From the NCBI RefSeq assembly GCF_026213295.1, contig NC_079419.1, positions 24,389,818 to 24,453,817 on the forward strand: 64,000 nt of DNA, read 5' to 3'. Position numbers and translations under genes: made by a program. This DNA is from Gadus chalcogrammus. Lineage: Eukaryota; Chordata; Actinopteri; Gadiformes; Gadidae. Below, piece after piece: positions 53,132 through 62,560 of this stretch. The notes beneath the pieces are model-generated. The model did not search any database. It saw only the letters and a list, made by a program, of their open reading frames with translations, and was not told the origin of the DNA. Positions within the stretch are counted from its first letter, which is position 1. Each line of letters begins with the position of its first letter.

Positions 53132-54130
53132 ACCAGTGGCGGCTGGTGGTTTTTAAAGTGAGGGAAGAAGGACTGTGTTCATGGTTGCCATTGGCCTGCT
53201 TGCAATGTTAGTGGCATATGGTGGCATAAGTACATGAGACTGAAGTTGTTTCAGGGTGTTTTGGGGAACTACAAAATAGCAGGGAGGGATAATTATGTCA
53301 ATTGATGCAAATCCACCAATGGCAGCATTGGACTTTGAAAGCTGGTGGGCAGCATGTCTTGGACTACAAGGGCAGAAGGAAAGGATGCAAAGCCAATTAG
53401 TCAAATCAGGCCTACTCTTGATTTGTAAAACTAAATAAAAAAATCTGGGCCCAGCATTGGGCCTATTTTTGGCCTCAATGACTGAAGCTATTGCTTGTAA
53501 TTGGCTATGTTTATTTCCAGCTACAATTGTTTTCAGAAAATTGCCATTTAAATACTTTCATACTCTGAATCATTCACCAACATCCTTTCCACAATATCAA
53601 ACAGAATGGTCAGAGTAACAAACAATTAAAATAACAAAAACATTACTACACAAAGTTTTGCATGGGCTGTAAGCTTAACATTGTTTGAGGCAAATGTGGA
53701 TGTTAATGGGTGTTTCAGAATGTTGGTCATGGTGTTAAGCCGATTAAGATTGAGAAAGACACTAAAGAGCCATCTCTCATTCATCGAGTGGACTCATTGG
53801 TTTGCGAATGACCACAAAGATGCTCCCATAGGCAGATTGCTGCATGGCATTCACCACTTATTCAAATTGTAGAGGTTGAAGCAGTCTTCCTTGTGGTCAC
53901 TTGCCATAACACTGTCATGTGTTTTATGAAAACACCATCAGTAACATTTAAATTGAGTTGATGTGGACGGCTCTTTTTTTTGTCCGATTTCTTCAGTGTT
54001 CAGTGCCTGTTTGTGAGATATGCATTTGTTTGAAAGATAAGCCTTTGATTTTGTTTAATTTTAATATGTCTTTCATCAACAGTGGTTTGGGGTTTTATAA
54101 CAACAATTAAAGTGCTTAACTACTGGTGAA
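53132..54130. mobile_element. Probable hAT-like relic (one end only)
   Basis: CAGTGGCGGCTGGTGG at 53133 is a typical start of a fish hAT family. I found no inverted partner CACCAGCCGCCACTG downstream, so the element is truncated or the match is partial. No transposase frame. Confidence 0.45.
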
Positions 54131-55262
54131 CGATGTTGCAGAACATATATGGTTTGTGTTGATTGCATGGAAAAGGGAATAACCAGTTACAATTTATATG
54201 GTAAGAGCCTGGTAATACCATGGAAACAAACGAGGCTTCCTTTTACAGTACAGTTTCAGCTTACTTACTGGGTCAATTGTCGTGTTTTACTTGGTAACGT
54301 CGCAGAACGTACATGGTACAAGTTTGTGTTGACTGCATGGAAAAGGGAATAATGTATTACAAATTATATGGTAAGAACCTGGTAATACCATGGAAACAAA
54401 CGAGGCTTCCTTTTACAGTACACTTTCAGCTTAATTACTGGGTAAATTGTCGTGTTTTACTTGGTAACGTCGCAGAACGTACATGGTACAAGTTTGTGTT
54501 GACTGCATGGAAAAGGGAATAATGTATTACAAATTATATGGTAAGAACCTGGTAATACCATGGAAACAAACAAGGCTTCCTTTTACAATACAGTTTCAGC
54601 TTAATTACTGGGTAAATTGTCGTGTTTTACTTGGTAACGTCGCAGAACGTACATGGTACAAGTTTGTGTTGACTGCATGGAAAAGGGAATAATGTATTAC
54701 AAATTATATGGTAAGAACCTGGTAATACCATGGAAACAAACGAGGCTTCCTTTTACAGTACAGTTTCAGCTTAATTACTGGGTAAATTGTCGTGTTTTAC
54801 TTGGTAACGTCGCAGAACATACATGGTACAAGTTTGTGTTGACTGCATGGAAAAGGGAATAATGTATTACAAATTATATGGTAAGAACCTGGTAATACCA
54901 TGGAAACAAACGAGGCTTCCTTTTACAGTACAGTTTCAGCTTAATTACTTGGTAAATTGTCGTGTTTTACTTGGTAACGTCGCAGAACGTACATGGTACA
55001 AGTTTGTGTTAACTGCATGGAAAAGGGAATAATGTATTACAAATTATATGGTAAGAACCTGGTAATACCATGGAAACAAACGAGGCTTCCTTTTACAGTA
55101 CAGTTTCAGCTTAATTACTGGGTAAATTGTCGTGTTTTACTTGGTAACGTCGCAGAACGTACATGGTACAAGTTTGTGTTGACTGCATGGATAATGGAAT
55201 GTATCTATTATAAATTATATGGTAAGAACCTGGTAATACCATGGAATCAAACGGCTTTGTAG
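54131..55262. repeat. 170-bp tandem repeat (satellite-like), about 6.7 copies
   Basis: Units 170 bp apart (TGACTGCATGGAAAAGGGAA at about 54329, 54499, 54669, 54839 and onward) with very few differences between inner copies; the first and last units are diverged. Each unit contains GGTAATACCATGG and TTACTTGGTAAC. Each inner copy also starts a 69-codon reading frame that runs into the next unit, but 170 is not a multiple of three, so no continuous frame exists. Confidence 0.95.
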
Positions 55263-55619
55263 CCAGTATTTAAGAAGATGTACCATAACACTAGAGGAAA
55301 ACTGTTCCTGCAGAGGTTGTTACCAGGTAAGTAATTCCATAGTGGTAAATCGAATAAACCCTTTCTAAATGGGTGTAGCTACGAATAATAACTAAGAAAA
55401 AGTATTTTATTGGAAAGTACTATGCTAATTTCTAGATAGTACATCATTAAACTTCGGCTGTTAAGAACATAAACCTTGGATAATAATTGTTTCTAAGAAT
55501 TGGTTGCCTAATTTCCTAGGAAGTACACAATATCGGAGTTATTACCAACCTAAAACAGTTACAACTACACGCTACTTAGTTGAGTTGATGGGTAATAGTG
55601 GAGGTTTTACTTAGTACTT

Positions 55620-55872
55620 CAGCTGTAATTCCTCTGTATTTACCTTCTTATTACCAGTGGTAATTACCCAGTAATACACTATGATTTACCATGTATTTGC
55701 CGGGTAACTACCTCTGTATTTACCTTCTAATTACCAGTGGTAATTACCCAGTAATACACTATGATTTACCATGTATTTTCCGGGTAACTACCTCTGTATT
55801 TACCTTCTTATTACCAGTGGTAATTACCCAGTAATACACTATGATTTAACATGTATGTACCGGGTAAATAAA
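55620..55872. repeat. 80-bp tandem repeat, about three copies
   Basis: Unit starting CTCTGTATTTACCTTCT and containing ATTACCAGTGGTAATTACCC. Inside each unit, TTACCAGTGGTAA is a short inverted repeat. The shared GGTAA/TTACC vocabulary suggests it belongs to the same element as the neighbouring 170-bp array. Confidence 0.9.
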
Positions 55873-55991
55873 TACCTAGTAATTAGGGGACTGTAAAAGG
55901 AAGGGTTACCAAACTTTGTTGATATTGCTGCTTGATCCGATTTGCGTTAAAGCGTCATGGTCTGTCTGCTTCCTTATCTTTTTTTGGTGTG

Positions 55992-56650
55992 TGTTACGGC
56001 CTTGAGCCGACCGCATTGTCTCCCCTCCCTCTGCATGCGCTACCCCTTCTGTTTTCCCCCAAAGCAGCTCAAGTGGGCGGGTCCTTTCATCCCGGATTAG
56101 CCCTGGCGGCTGAGTGGTGCAGGGCCCAGCCAACCAAAGAGCGACAGCGCCGTGGAGGCGTATAAAAGCCTGATGTGCCTTACATGCGGTGGCAGACACC
56201 TGTAGGGAACAAAGGCGTGTAGTCGCATTCTGTTGAGCGCAAGAGTTTGCATTTGTGTGTTCCCAGATTTGGGCCAGGGTAAGAGGAATCTCTCCTATAC
56301 TGATTTTGTTCACTTGCACTCCCATTTAGGTTTTCACTGATTAGACACACTAGGTTTAGGGGGTGCTGATCATTTGTATTTCTGTTTCGTTATGCTAGAT
56401 TAGCCAGTTAGGTTTTGTTTTAGGACTATTCGTGTTTAGTTATTAGATAGTTAGCTCCATTCTATTTTAAGGAGTTCTCTTTTGGTTATATTTGTTTCTT
56501 TGCTTTGATAGCACCTAACGGCCCTTTTCTGATGGTTGTTCCTTTCTATTCCTTTGTCGGATTGTAATGAAGCACAATAATTACATCCCAATACACCGGG
56601 TAGTGTGTGTTACTTCCCATTCCCCCCCATAACGAGTAGGGGTCGTAACA
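55992..56650 (+). repeat. 5' LTR of the Gmr1-like element
   Basis: Begins TGTTACGGCCTTGAGCCG and ends GGGTCGTAACA-like. A strong TATA box TATAAAAG lies at 56161-56168. It is about 45 bp longer than the 3' copy in the GC-rich upstream part (GGGCGGGTCCTTTCATCCC segment). Confidence 0.88.
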
Positions 56651-57560
56651 TATGTGGGGGTCTCGTCCGACTACAAATCTCTACGAGAGATGGTGTTAGT
56701 GGAGGAGTTTAAGAGGTGTCTGCCCGATCGTATTGTGGTCTATTTAAATGAACAAAAGGTTTCTTCTTTCTCCTGTGCAGCCGTGCTGCTGACGAGTACG
56801 TGCTCACGCACAAAGCTGCATTTGGCCCCAAAACTGGCAGCGTTTCTGATGGGAGGAAGAGTTCTGCTCAGGACAGACAAGTAACAACGTCCGGAAGGAT
56901 GACAGAGTGTTTTTATTGTCACAAAACTGGTCATGTTATAGCAAATATGTTTAACACGTAAAAACAAGGAAAATGAGAAACACAGTTTGCTCCTACTAAA
57001 GGGATAGAAATAATAAAGGCAGGACAAAATTCCCCTCAAATTTCAGTCACAGCGACAACCTCGATGTGTTTTAAACCTTCCACTTTTGATGGTTTGGTGT
57101 CCCTGGCTTGCGATCCTGCTGACAAGCGTCCGGTGCGTATTCTGCGAGACACAGCTTTTTCGCAGTCTGTATCCTCTCCTCCGTCCTGCCGTTTTCTGAC
57201 CAGTGTGCATGTGGTTATGGTTCTGTGTTGCAGGGGGTGGAAATGGGGTATGTGCTCCGATACGTCCTCCGTGTCTATGTCCAGTCCGAGCTAATCACCG
57301 GCTATTTCCCTGTGTCTGTCTGTCTGTCCGGAATTGCCTATTGAGGGTATTAGTTTCCTGATGGGTAACGACATAGCGGAAGGAAATGTGACTCCTTCGC
57401 TGGAGGTGTTAAATGCGCCCCAGAACATCGAGTCTGGAAAGGTAAATCACTGCAAAACAGCTCGGTATTCAGCGTGTCAGATTACTCGTGCACAAGCCCG
57501 AAAGAAAACACAAAAGAAAAAGACACTGGAAATTGATATATCTTTACGTGATACTGATTA
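56651..57560 (+). pseudogene. Gmr1-like gag and protease remnants
   Basis: SCAN-like gag: YKSLREMVLVEEFKRCLPDR and VYLNEQKVSS (56670-56765). Then a broken zinc knuckle ECFYCHKTGHVIANMF (about 56908) whose last Cys is lost, a retropepsin piece SLACDPADKRPVRILRDTAF (about 57100), and FLMGNDIAEGNVTPSLEVLN (about 57352). Several frames and stops. Confidence 0.75.
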
Positions 57561-57633
57561 CATTTTGTTTTGATATTTTTAAATCACTGAACTGTTGTCT
57601 TATATATATATTTTTTGTTCTTCTGTTTTGTTC

Positions 57634-57679
57634 TATGATCTGTAAAGACTGTCCCGCCCGTCAGTCTTTACAGATCATA
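57634..57679. repeat. Perfect 18-bp inverted repeat
   Basis: TATGATCTGTAAAGACTG, a 10-base spacer, then CAGTCTTTACAGATCATA. It sits where the integrase core should be and may mark the deletion junction. Confidence 0.95.
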
Positions 57680-57704
57680 ATGAAAAATATACTGTGGCTG
57701 ACAC

Positions 57705-57880
57705 CCGTAGTGACAGTGCTGGTTCCCGGCTCATTGTTGTCTGCCAAATTCTCCGGTCCGTACGAGATCCAAGATCGCCTCAGTGACTCTGATTATGTTA
57801 TCAGTACCCCAGAACGGCATAAGAAAACGCGAATGTGTCACGTGAATATGCTAAAAGCTTATTTCACCCGTGAACCCGTT
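57705..57880 (+). pseudogene. Integrase C-terminal (GPY/F-like) fragment of the Gmr1-like element
   Basis: SAKFSGPYEIQDRLSDSDYV followed by ISTPERHKKTRMCHVNMLKA is the C-terminal region of a gypsy integrase, here upstream of reverse transcriptase. The zinc domain and DDE core are absent. Confidence 0.8.
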
Positions 57881-57959
57881 ACTCCAGGCACAGCATTAAT
57901 GGTGACCTCCTCAGCTGCACCTGCTCCTGAGGATAATTTGTTCACCGTTCGGCTGATCC

Positions 57960-58989
57960 ACAAACTGCTCGCCTATCTAATTCCGAGATGCTGCAGGAGC
58001 TGCCGTCTCGCTTAGATTATCTCTCCCCCGGCCAACAACAGAACCTACTTTCATTAGTGGCTAGGTTCCCGGAACTTTTTGGTGATGTTCCGTCCCAGAC
58101 CTCGGTTTTGTCCCACGATGTCGATGTTAAGAACGCACGGCCCATTAAGCAGCATGCGTACCGCGTCAACTCTGTCAAGCGCGCGCTAATGAAACAAGAA
58201 GCAGAGTATTTATTACGACACGGTTTCGCCCGCCCCAGCTCTAGTCCGTGGAGTTCCCCATGTCTGGTCGGCACTAAACCAGATGGTTCCCCGCGCTTTA
58301 TCACGGATTTCCGCAAGGTGAACAATGTCACTGTCCCCGACTCCTATCCGTTGCCGCGGATGGAGGATTGTGTTGACAACTTAGGCACCGCCAAATTTGT
58401 CAGTAAACTGGACCTGTTAAAAGGATACTGGCAAGTTCCATTAACAGAGAGAGCGTCCAAAATATCCGCTTTTGTCACCCCGGATCACTTCCTCGAGTAC
58501 ACGGTCATGGCGTTTGGCATGTGTAATGCGCCTGCTACGTTTCAGCGTCTAGTAAATGTTGTGTTATCGGGTGTATCAAACTGTAATGCTTACCTGGATG
58601 ACCTCATTGTGTACACTCGCTCTTGGGAGGAGCATGTACAGGTCCTCGAACAAGTGTTCACCCGGCTCAGGAGCGCCAAGCTCACCCTCAACCTGGCCAA
58701 ATGTGACTTTGGTGAGGCCACTGTCACTTATCTGGGTCGACGGGTGGGACAAGGTCAGGTGCGGCCTGTCGAAGCCAAGGTCTCGGCCATCTCAGCGTGT
58801 TCCAGTCCCACTGACAGGAAGGCCCTGCGTAGTTTCCTCGGCATGGCCGGTTATTACCACAGCTTTTGCAGAAACTTTTCCTCAGTGGTCCAATCGCTAA
58901 CCAATCTGCTGAGTCCAAAAGTTGAGTTTGTCTGGACAGCAGAGTGTAAACACGCGTTTGAGAGTGTAAAGTCTCTCCTCACTCATGCC
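57960..58989 (+). pseudogene. Gmr1-like reverse transcriptase
   Basis: A long open frame with LVGTKPDGSPRFITDFRKVN, SKLDLLKGYWQVPLTERASK, VMAFGMCNAPATFQRLVN and the intact active site NAYLDDLIVYTRSWEEH, then the thumb (FLGMAGYYHSFCRNFS). It reads into RNase H (FVWTAECKHAFESVKSLL) and is cut by the hAT insertion. The YLDD motif is intact, but no complete pol exists. Confidence 0.92.
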
Positions 58990-60160
58990 TAGGGTTGAGC
59001 ACCGAAACTCGGTTCCAGTAGGGAACCGGTTCCGACGTAAACGGTTCTAACGAGATCGAATAAGAACGCACATTTCGGTTCCTCATAACGGTGCCTGACA
59101 TTTTTTAACGCCCCCTGCCCCGCCCCCATGGTGTTGCGGCGTCAACTTGCGTTAGTGCTGGGCGCCATACCGGTTCACACTGAATAACGGTGTGTATTTT
59201 CGTTAGGATATGATTTTTTTATAGACCGCCATACCGGTGTATTTGATTACACAAAGTTCGGAACGCAGCGCTGCGCGACACTGTTTCAGACGGGACCCTT
59301 TTCAATGTTGCGCTAAACACGCATGGTACGACTACAACTTTCTTTATAGGTCCAGGACCATGACTGCAAGGCGTGGTATTTCAGGCCAATTGGAGTGTCA
59401 CGGCTTTCAAACATATAAACCATAAAGCCTATGGGCGCCTCGAGACTCGGGACAGACTTGTCAACGCGCTGCGGCATCGCTTACTTGATGTTGTTTTGAT
59501 TGAAGATCGGTAGGTTGTAGTGGGTGAACGTGAATGAACGTGTGTGTGTGTGTTGCGAGCGAATGTCATTTTAAAGTAACAAACAAACAAACTCAAAGCC
59601 TATGCATGCATCCAAAACTTTCTGTTCAAAACCAAATAAACAAATCAAAAACAGAGTCGTTATTCGCTTCAAATACTTTTTCTTTTCAAAACTTGGGAAT
59701 TAATACAGCGCGGTACCGAGCGGTTGAAAACAATGTTGGCGTCTCCTGTGGCTGCCTTGCACATGAGTTATACTACTTAATATGACTTTGGCAGTAATGT
59801 TGCGCCATGATGCGTGCCTGCCTGCTTTCAGCGAGTAATTAATATTATTTGTAATTATTTTTTAAAAAGATATTTATCAGTCACAGCACTCACAGCAGCC
59901 TCTTTCGTGTAAGTCGAGTAATTTAATAGCAACCGTAAATCTTGCATATCAAGTAGGCTAGCAAACACCGTTGCCATTCAACTCAGTGTCCGCTGACTTT
60001 CTGCTTAATGTGAAACTCATAACAAGTCGTGCATGTATGCAAGTGTGTGCGGTTTCTTTTTTTTAAGTACCGGTTCGAGAACCGTTTTAGCACCGGAACT
60101 GTTTGAAAAGTACCGAGTAGGAACCGGTATCGGATAGAACCCAAACGATACCCAACCCTA
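58990..60160. mobile_element. hAT-like element inserted in the Gmr1-like RNase H
   Basis: A 1,171-bp element starting TAGGGTTGAGCACCG and ending CGATACCCAACCCTA, imperfect inverted termini with repeated ACCGGTTC-type motifs inside. It has an exact 8-bp target duplication CTCATGCC (58982-58989, 60161-60168). No transposase frame, so non-autonomous. Confidence 0.92.
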
Positions 60161-60168
60161 CTCATGCC

Positions 60169-60486
60169 CCAGTGCTGGCTGCCCCTGACTTCACAACACC
60201 CTTTAAACTGGAGGTGGATGCCAGTGCAAAAAAAAATAAAAAATTGACATCCATCAGGCCAACTAATCCATCATTGAGATGGAAACACTTGCCTTGCTGT
60301 TAGCTCTCCATCATTTTGAAGTATGCCTCGGGTCTAGCTCGTTACCAATAGTGGTTTATACAGACCATGTACAACCAGAACCAGCGCCTCATGCGCTGGG
60401 CGCTGGCTATGCAGGATTACAGCCTGGAAATTCGGCACAAAAAGGGGAGTGAAAATGTGGTAGCTGATGCCCTTTCCAGGTTATAG
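60169..60486 (+). pseudogene. Gmr1-like RNase H, broken
   Basis: PVLAAPDFTTPFKLEVDASA, then an A-rich disruption, METLALLLALHHFEV, VVYTDH, and in another frame NQRLMRWALAMQDYSLEIRH and ENVVADALSRL, followed by a stop at the end of pol. Frames change at the A-run (60226-60243) and near 60370. Confidence 0.85.
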
Positions 60487-60576
60487 AAGAAAAAAAGAAA
60501 AAAGGGTACCGTGGTATTATTTGTAATTTAGAAAATGTATTTTGATAGGCGTTGCCCGCCATTTTAAGTGGGGGAA

Positions 60577-60820
60577 TGTTACGGCCTTGAGCCGACCGCA
60601 TTGTCTCCCCTCCCTCTGCATGCGCTACCCCTCCTGTATTCCCCCAAAGCAGCTCAAGCTGAGTGGTGCGGGGCCCAGCCAACCAGAGAGCGACAGCGCT
60701 GTGGAGGCGTATAAAAGCCTGATGCGCCTTACAAGCGGCGGCAGACACCTGTAGGGAACGAAGGCGTGTAGTCGCATTTGCATTTGTGTGTTCCCAGATT
60801 TGGGCCAGGGTAATAGGAAT
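60577..60820 (+). repeat. Partial 3' LTR of the Gmr1-like element
   Basis: Follows AGTGGGGGAA and begins TGTTACGGCCTTGAGCCG; TATAAAAG at 60710-60717. It matches the 5' LTR to TTTGGGCCAGGGTAATAGGAAT and then stops abruptly at 60821, where a different LTR begins. Confidence 0.92.
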
Positions 60821-61398
60821 TGTTACGTAATTCACACATTCATACCAACAGGCCACATATGTCCTTGGCGACTAGAGAGGTCTCGTTACCATCCCAAGGA
60901 GGGATCCGGCTCCTAGGGAGGCGTCCGGCCCATACAAGAAGCCATTCATTCACGTATCAATTCTACAGATACGCGCGGCCAAGTTGTTCGGCGAACTCAG
61001 AAGTTCAGGGCCACATTACAAATTGCAATGCCAACACATAGCCACTAGGGGTCAGCACAATATCACAAAGCAAGTTGTAATGCCAACACATAGCCACAAG
61101 GGAGCAGCATAGAGACACATACAACATCCAGAGAGGCGGGAGTTCAGCACCATGCTTAGCCAATCAGAGCACATAACTAAGTCCACGCCTGCCCAGTATT
61201 AAAGTTATAACCAATAGCCCAGAGGGTTAGAATGCTCCAGGTGAAGCATCCTTTTGAATGCCCTACTAAGTGTATCTCCACGCGTGTTTGTACAATTCTC
61301 CTCCTTTTGCTTCATAATATGCTAGTCCAAACCTTTGCTAAATAAAGTGAGTTAAAGCGATCCTGACTCGGCAGACTTTTTCCAAAAAGAACACGGCA
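60821..61398 (+). repeat. 5' LTR of the retrovirus-like element
   Basis: TG...CA boundaries. Inside is a duplicated AATGCCAACACATAGCCAC(T/A)A block (61027 and 61079). Poly(A) signal AATAAA at 61341. Confidence 0.75.
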
Positions 61399-61401
61399 AT
61401 T

Positions 61402-61419
61402 TGGTGACCCCGACGTGAT
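61402..61419 (+). other. Primer binding site, tRNA-Trp type
   Basis: TGGTGACCCCGACGTGAT is the exact complement of the vertebrate tRNA-Trp 3' end (...ATCACGTCGGGGTCACCA), the primer also used by avian leukosis-type retroviruses. Confidence 0.88.
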
Positions 61420-61773
61420 TCTGAGGAAAGGCCAAGGACCGGGGGAGCTGCAGAGGCGAGTGGCGGGCAAAACGCTTATCACTCCTTCCACAGGAGCTCC
61501 ACAAAACAGGTAAGCAGAGCCTATTGTCTTGAAGACTGAATCTGCATAGGATTAGATTTAGAAATTTTAGGTGGAAGGAGTGGAAGCCAACGTCCCGCCG
61601 TGTACGCTCTGGAATCCCGGCTTGACGGAAAAAGTGTAATCGACGTGAAATTGAACAGTCGCTGAGAACTCTGAAGGAGATTGAATTAAGATAACATTCT
61701 TTGTCGCCATTGCGAGACTAGCTAAAAGAAGCAAAGGGACAGAATTGTGTACATAAATTAATGTTATAGTTAG

Positions 61774-62122
61774 ACTATAATGTTCGGACTTGTATGTCTC
61801 GGGGCCGATTGCGGCCAGTTCGACTTATAATGTTCGGACTTGTATGTTACGGGGCCGATAGCGGCCAGTTCGACTTATAATGTTCGGACTTGTATGTCTC
61901 GGGGCCGATTGCGGCCAGTTCGACTTATAATGTTCGGACTTGTATGTCACGGGGCCGATAGCGGCCAGTTCGACTTATAATGTTTGGACTTGTATGTCTC
62001 GGGGCCGATTGTGGCCAGTTCGACTTACAAGGTTCGGACTTGTATGTTACGGGGCCGATAGCGGCCAGTTCGACTTATAATGTTTGAACTTATATGTCTC
62101 GGGCCGATTGCGGCCAGTTCGG
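61774..62122. repeat. 50-bp tandem repeat, seven copies, with alternating variants and hairpins
   Basis: TGTTCGGACT begins at 61781, 61831, 61881 and 61931, then in variant form at 61981, 62031 and 62081: exactly 50 bp apart. Odd copies have CTCGGGGCCGATTG, even copies (T/C)ACGGGGCCGATAG, so the true period is 100 bp. Nearly every copy contains the hairpin GGCCG-AT(T/A)G-CGGCC. Confidence 0.95.
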
Positions 62123-62224
62123 TTTATATGGCAATGCAATTACTTTTTGAGTGACTAACCCTGCAATGTGTGTGACACATTTTTGCTATGTAAATGCTTA
62201 ACGCTATGTTGCTAGAATGTCTGA

Positions 62225-62560
62225 GAGATTCTGTGCGTGCGTGGGTACGCAAGAGGCGATGTTTGTGTGTGTGCGTTTGGAGAAGACAGGTTGAGAAAGG
62301 CCGCGTGCGTCTCTGTGCGCGTGCACACAAGAGGATATGTTTCTGTGTGTGCGTCTGCGGGAGACAGAAAGAGAAAGGTCAGTTGATATGTTTCTGTGTG
62401 TGTGTCTGCGGGAGACAGAATGAGAGGTCTGTTGATATGTTTCTGTGTGTGCGTTTAAGAGGAGACAGAGTGAGAAAGGCTGTGTGCGTCTCTGTGCGCG
62501 TGTACGCAAGAGGTGATGTTTCTGTGTGTGCGTTTGGAGGAGACAATGAGAGAAGCCGTG
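62225..62560. repeat. Imperfect tandem repeat in the leader
   Basis: About five copies of a 50-90-bp unit with the core GATATGTTTCTGTGTGTGCG followed by a GGAGACAGA motif. Both strands give apparent frames, which are products of the repeat. Confidence 0.85.

Larger units (their letters stand above)
55992..60820 (+). mobile_element. Gmr1-like Ty3/gypsy LTR retrotransposon, degraded and interrupted
   Basis: 5' LTR 55992-56650, then a gag fragment, protease remnant, integrase C-terminal piece, reverse transcriptase, RNase H, purine tract and a partial 3' LTR (60577-60820). Integrase sequence comes before reverse transcriptase, the unusual order of the Gmr1 clade first described in Atlantic cod. 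The gag piece is SCAN-like; the vertebrate SCAN domain is held to derive from Gmr1-like gag. Next to the 5' LTR lies TGGGGGTCTCGTCCG, a near match to a tRNA-Pro primer site. The copy is dead: the integrase core is missing, frames are broken, and an hAT element and a retroviral LTR interrupt it. Confidence 0.85.

Noticed and set aside
54149..55262. A repeated small protein family, or a CRISPR-like array
   Set aside because: The 170-bp unit shifts frame at each copy, there are no unique spacers, and the context is eukaryotic.
56654..56884. A host SCAN-domain gene
   Set aside because: It lies between an LTR and a retrotransposon protease and is best read as Gmr1-like gag.
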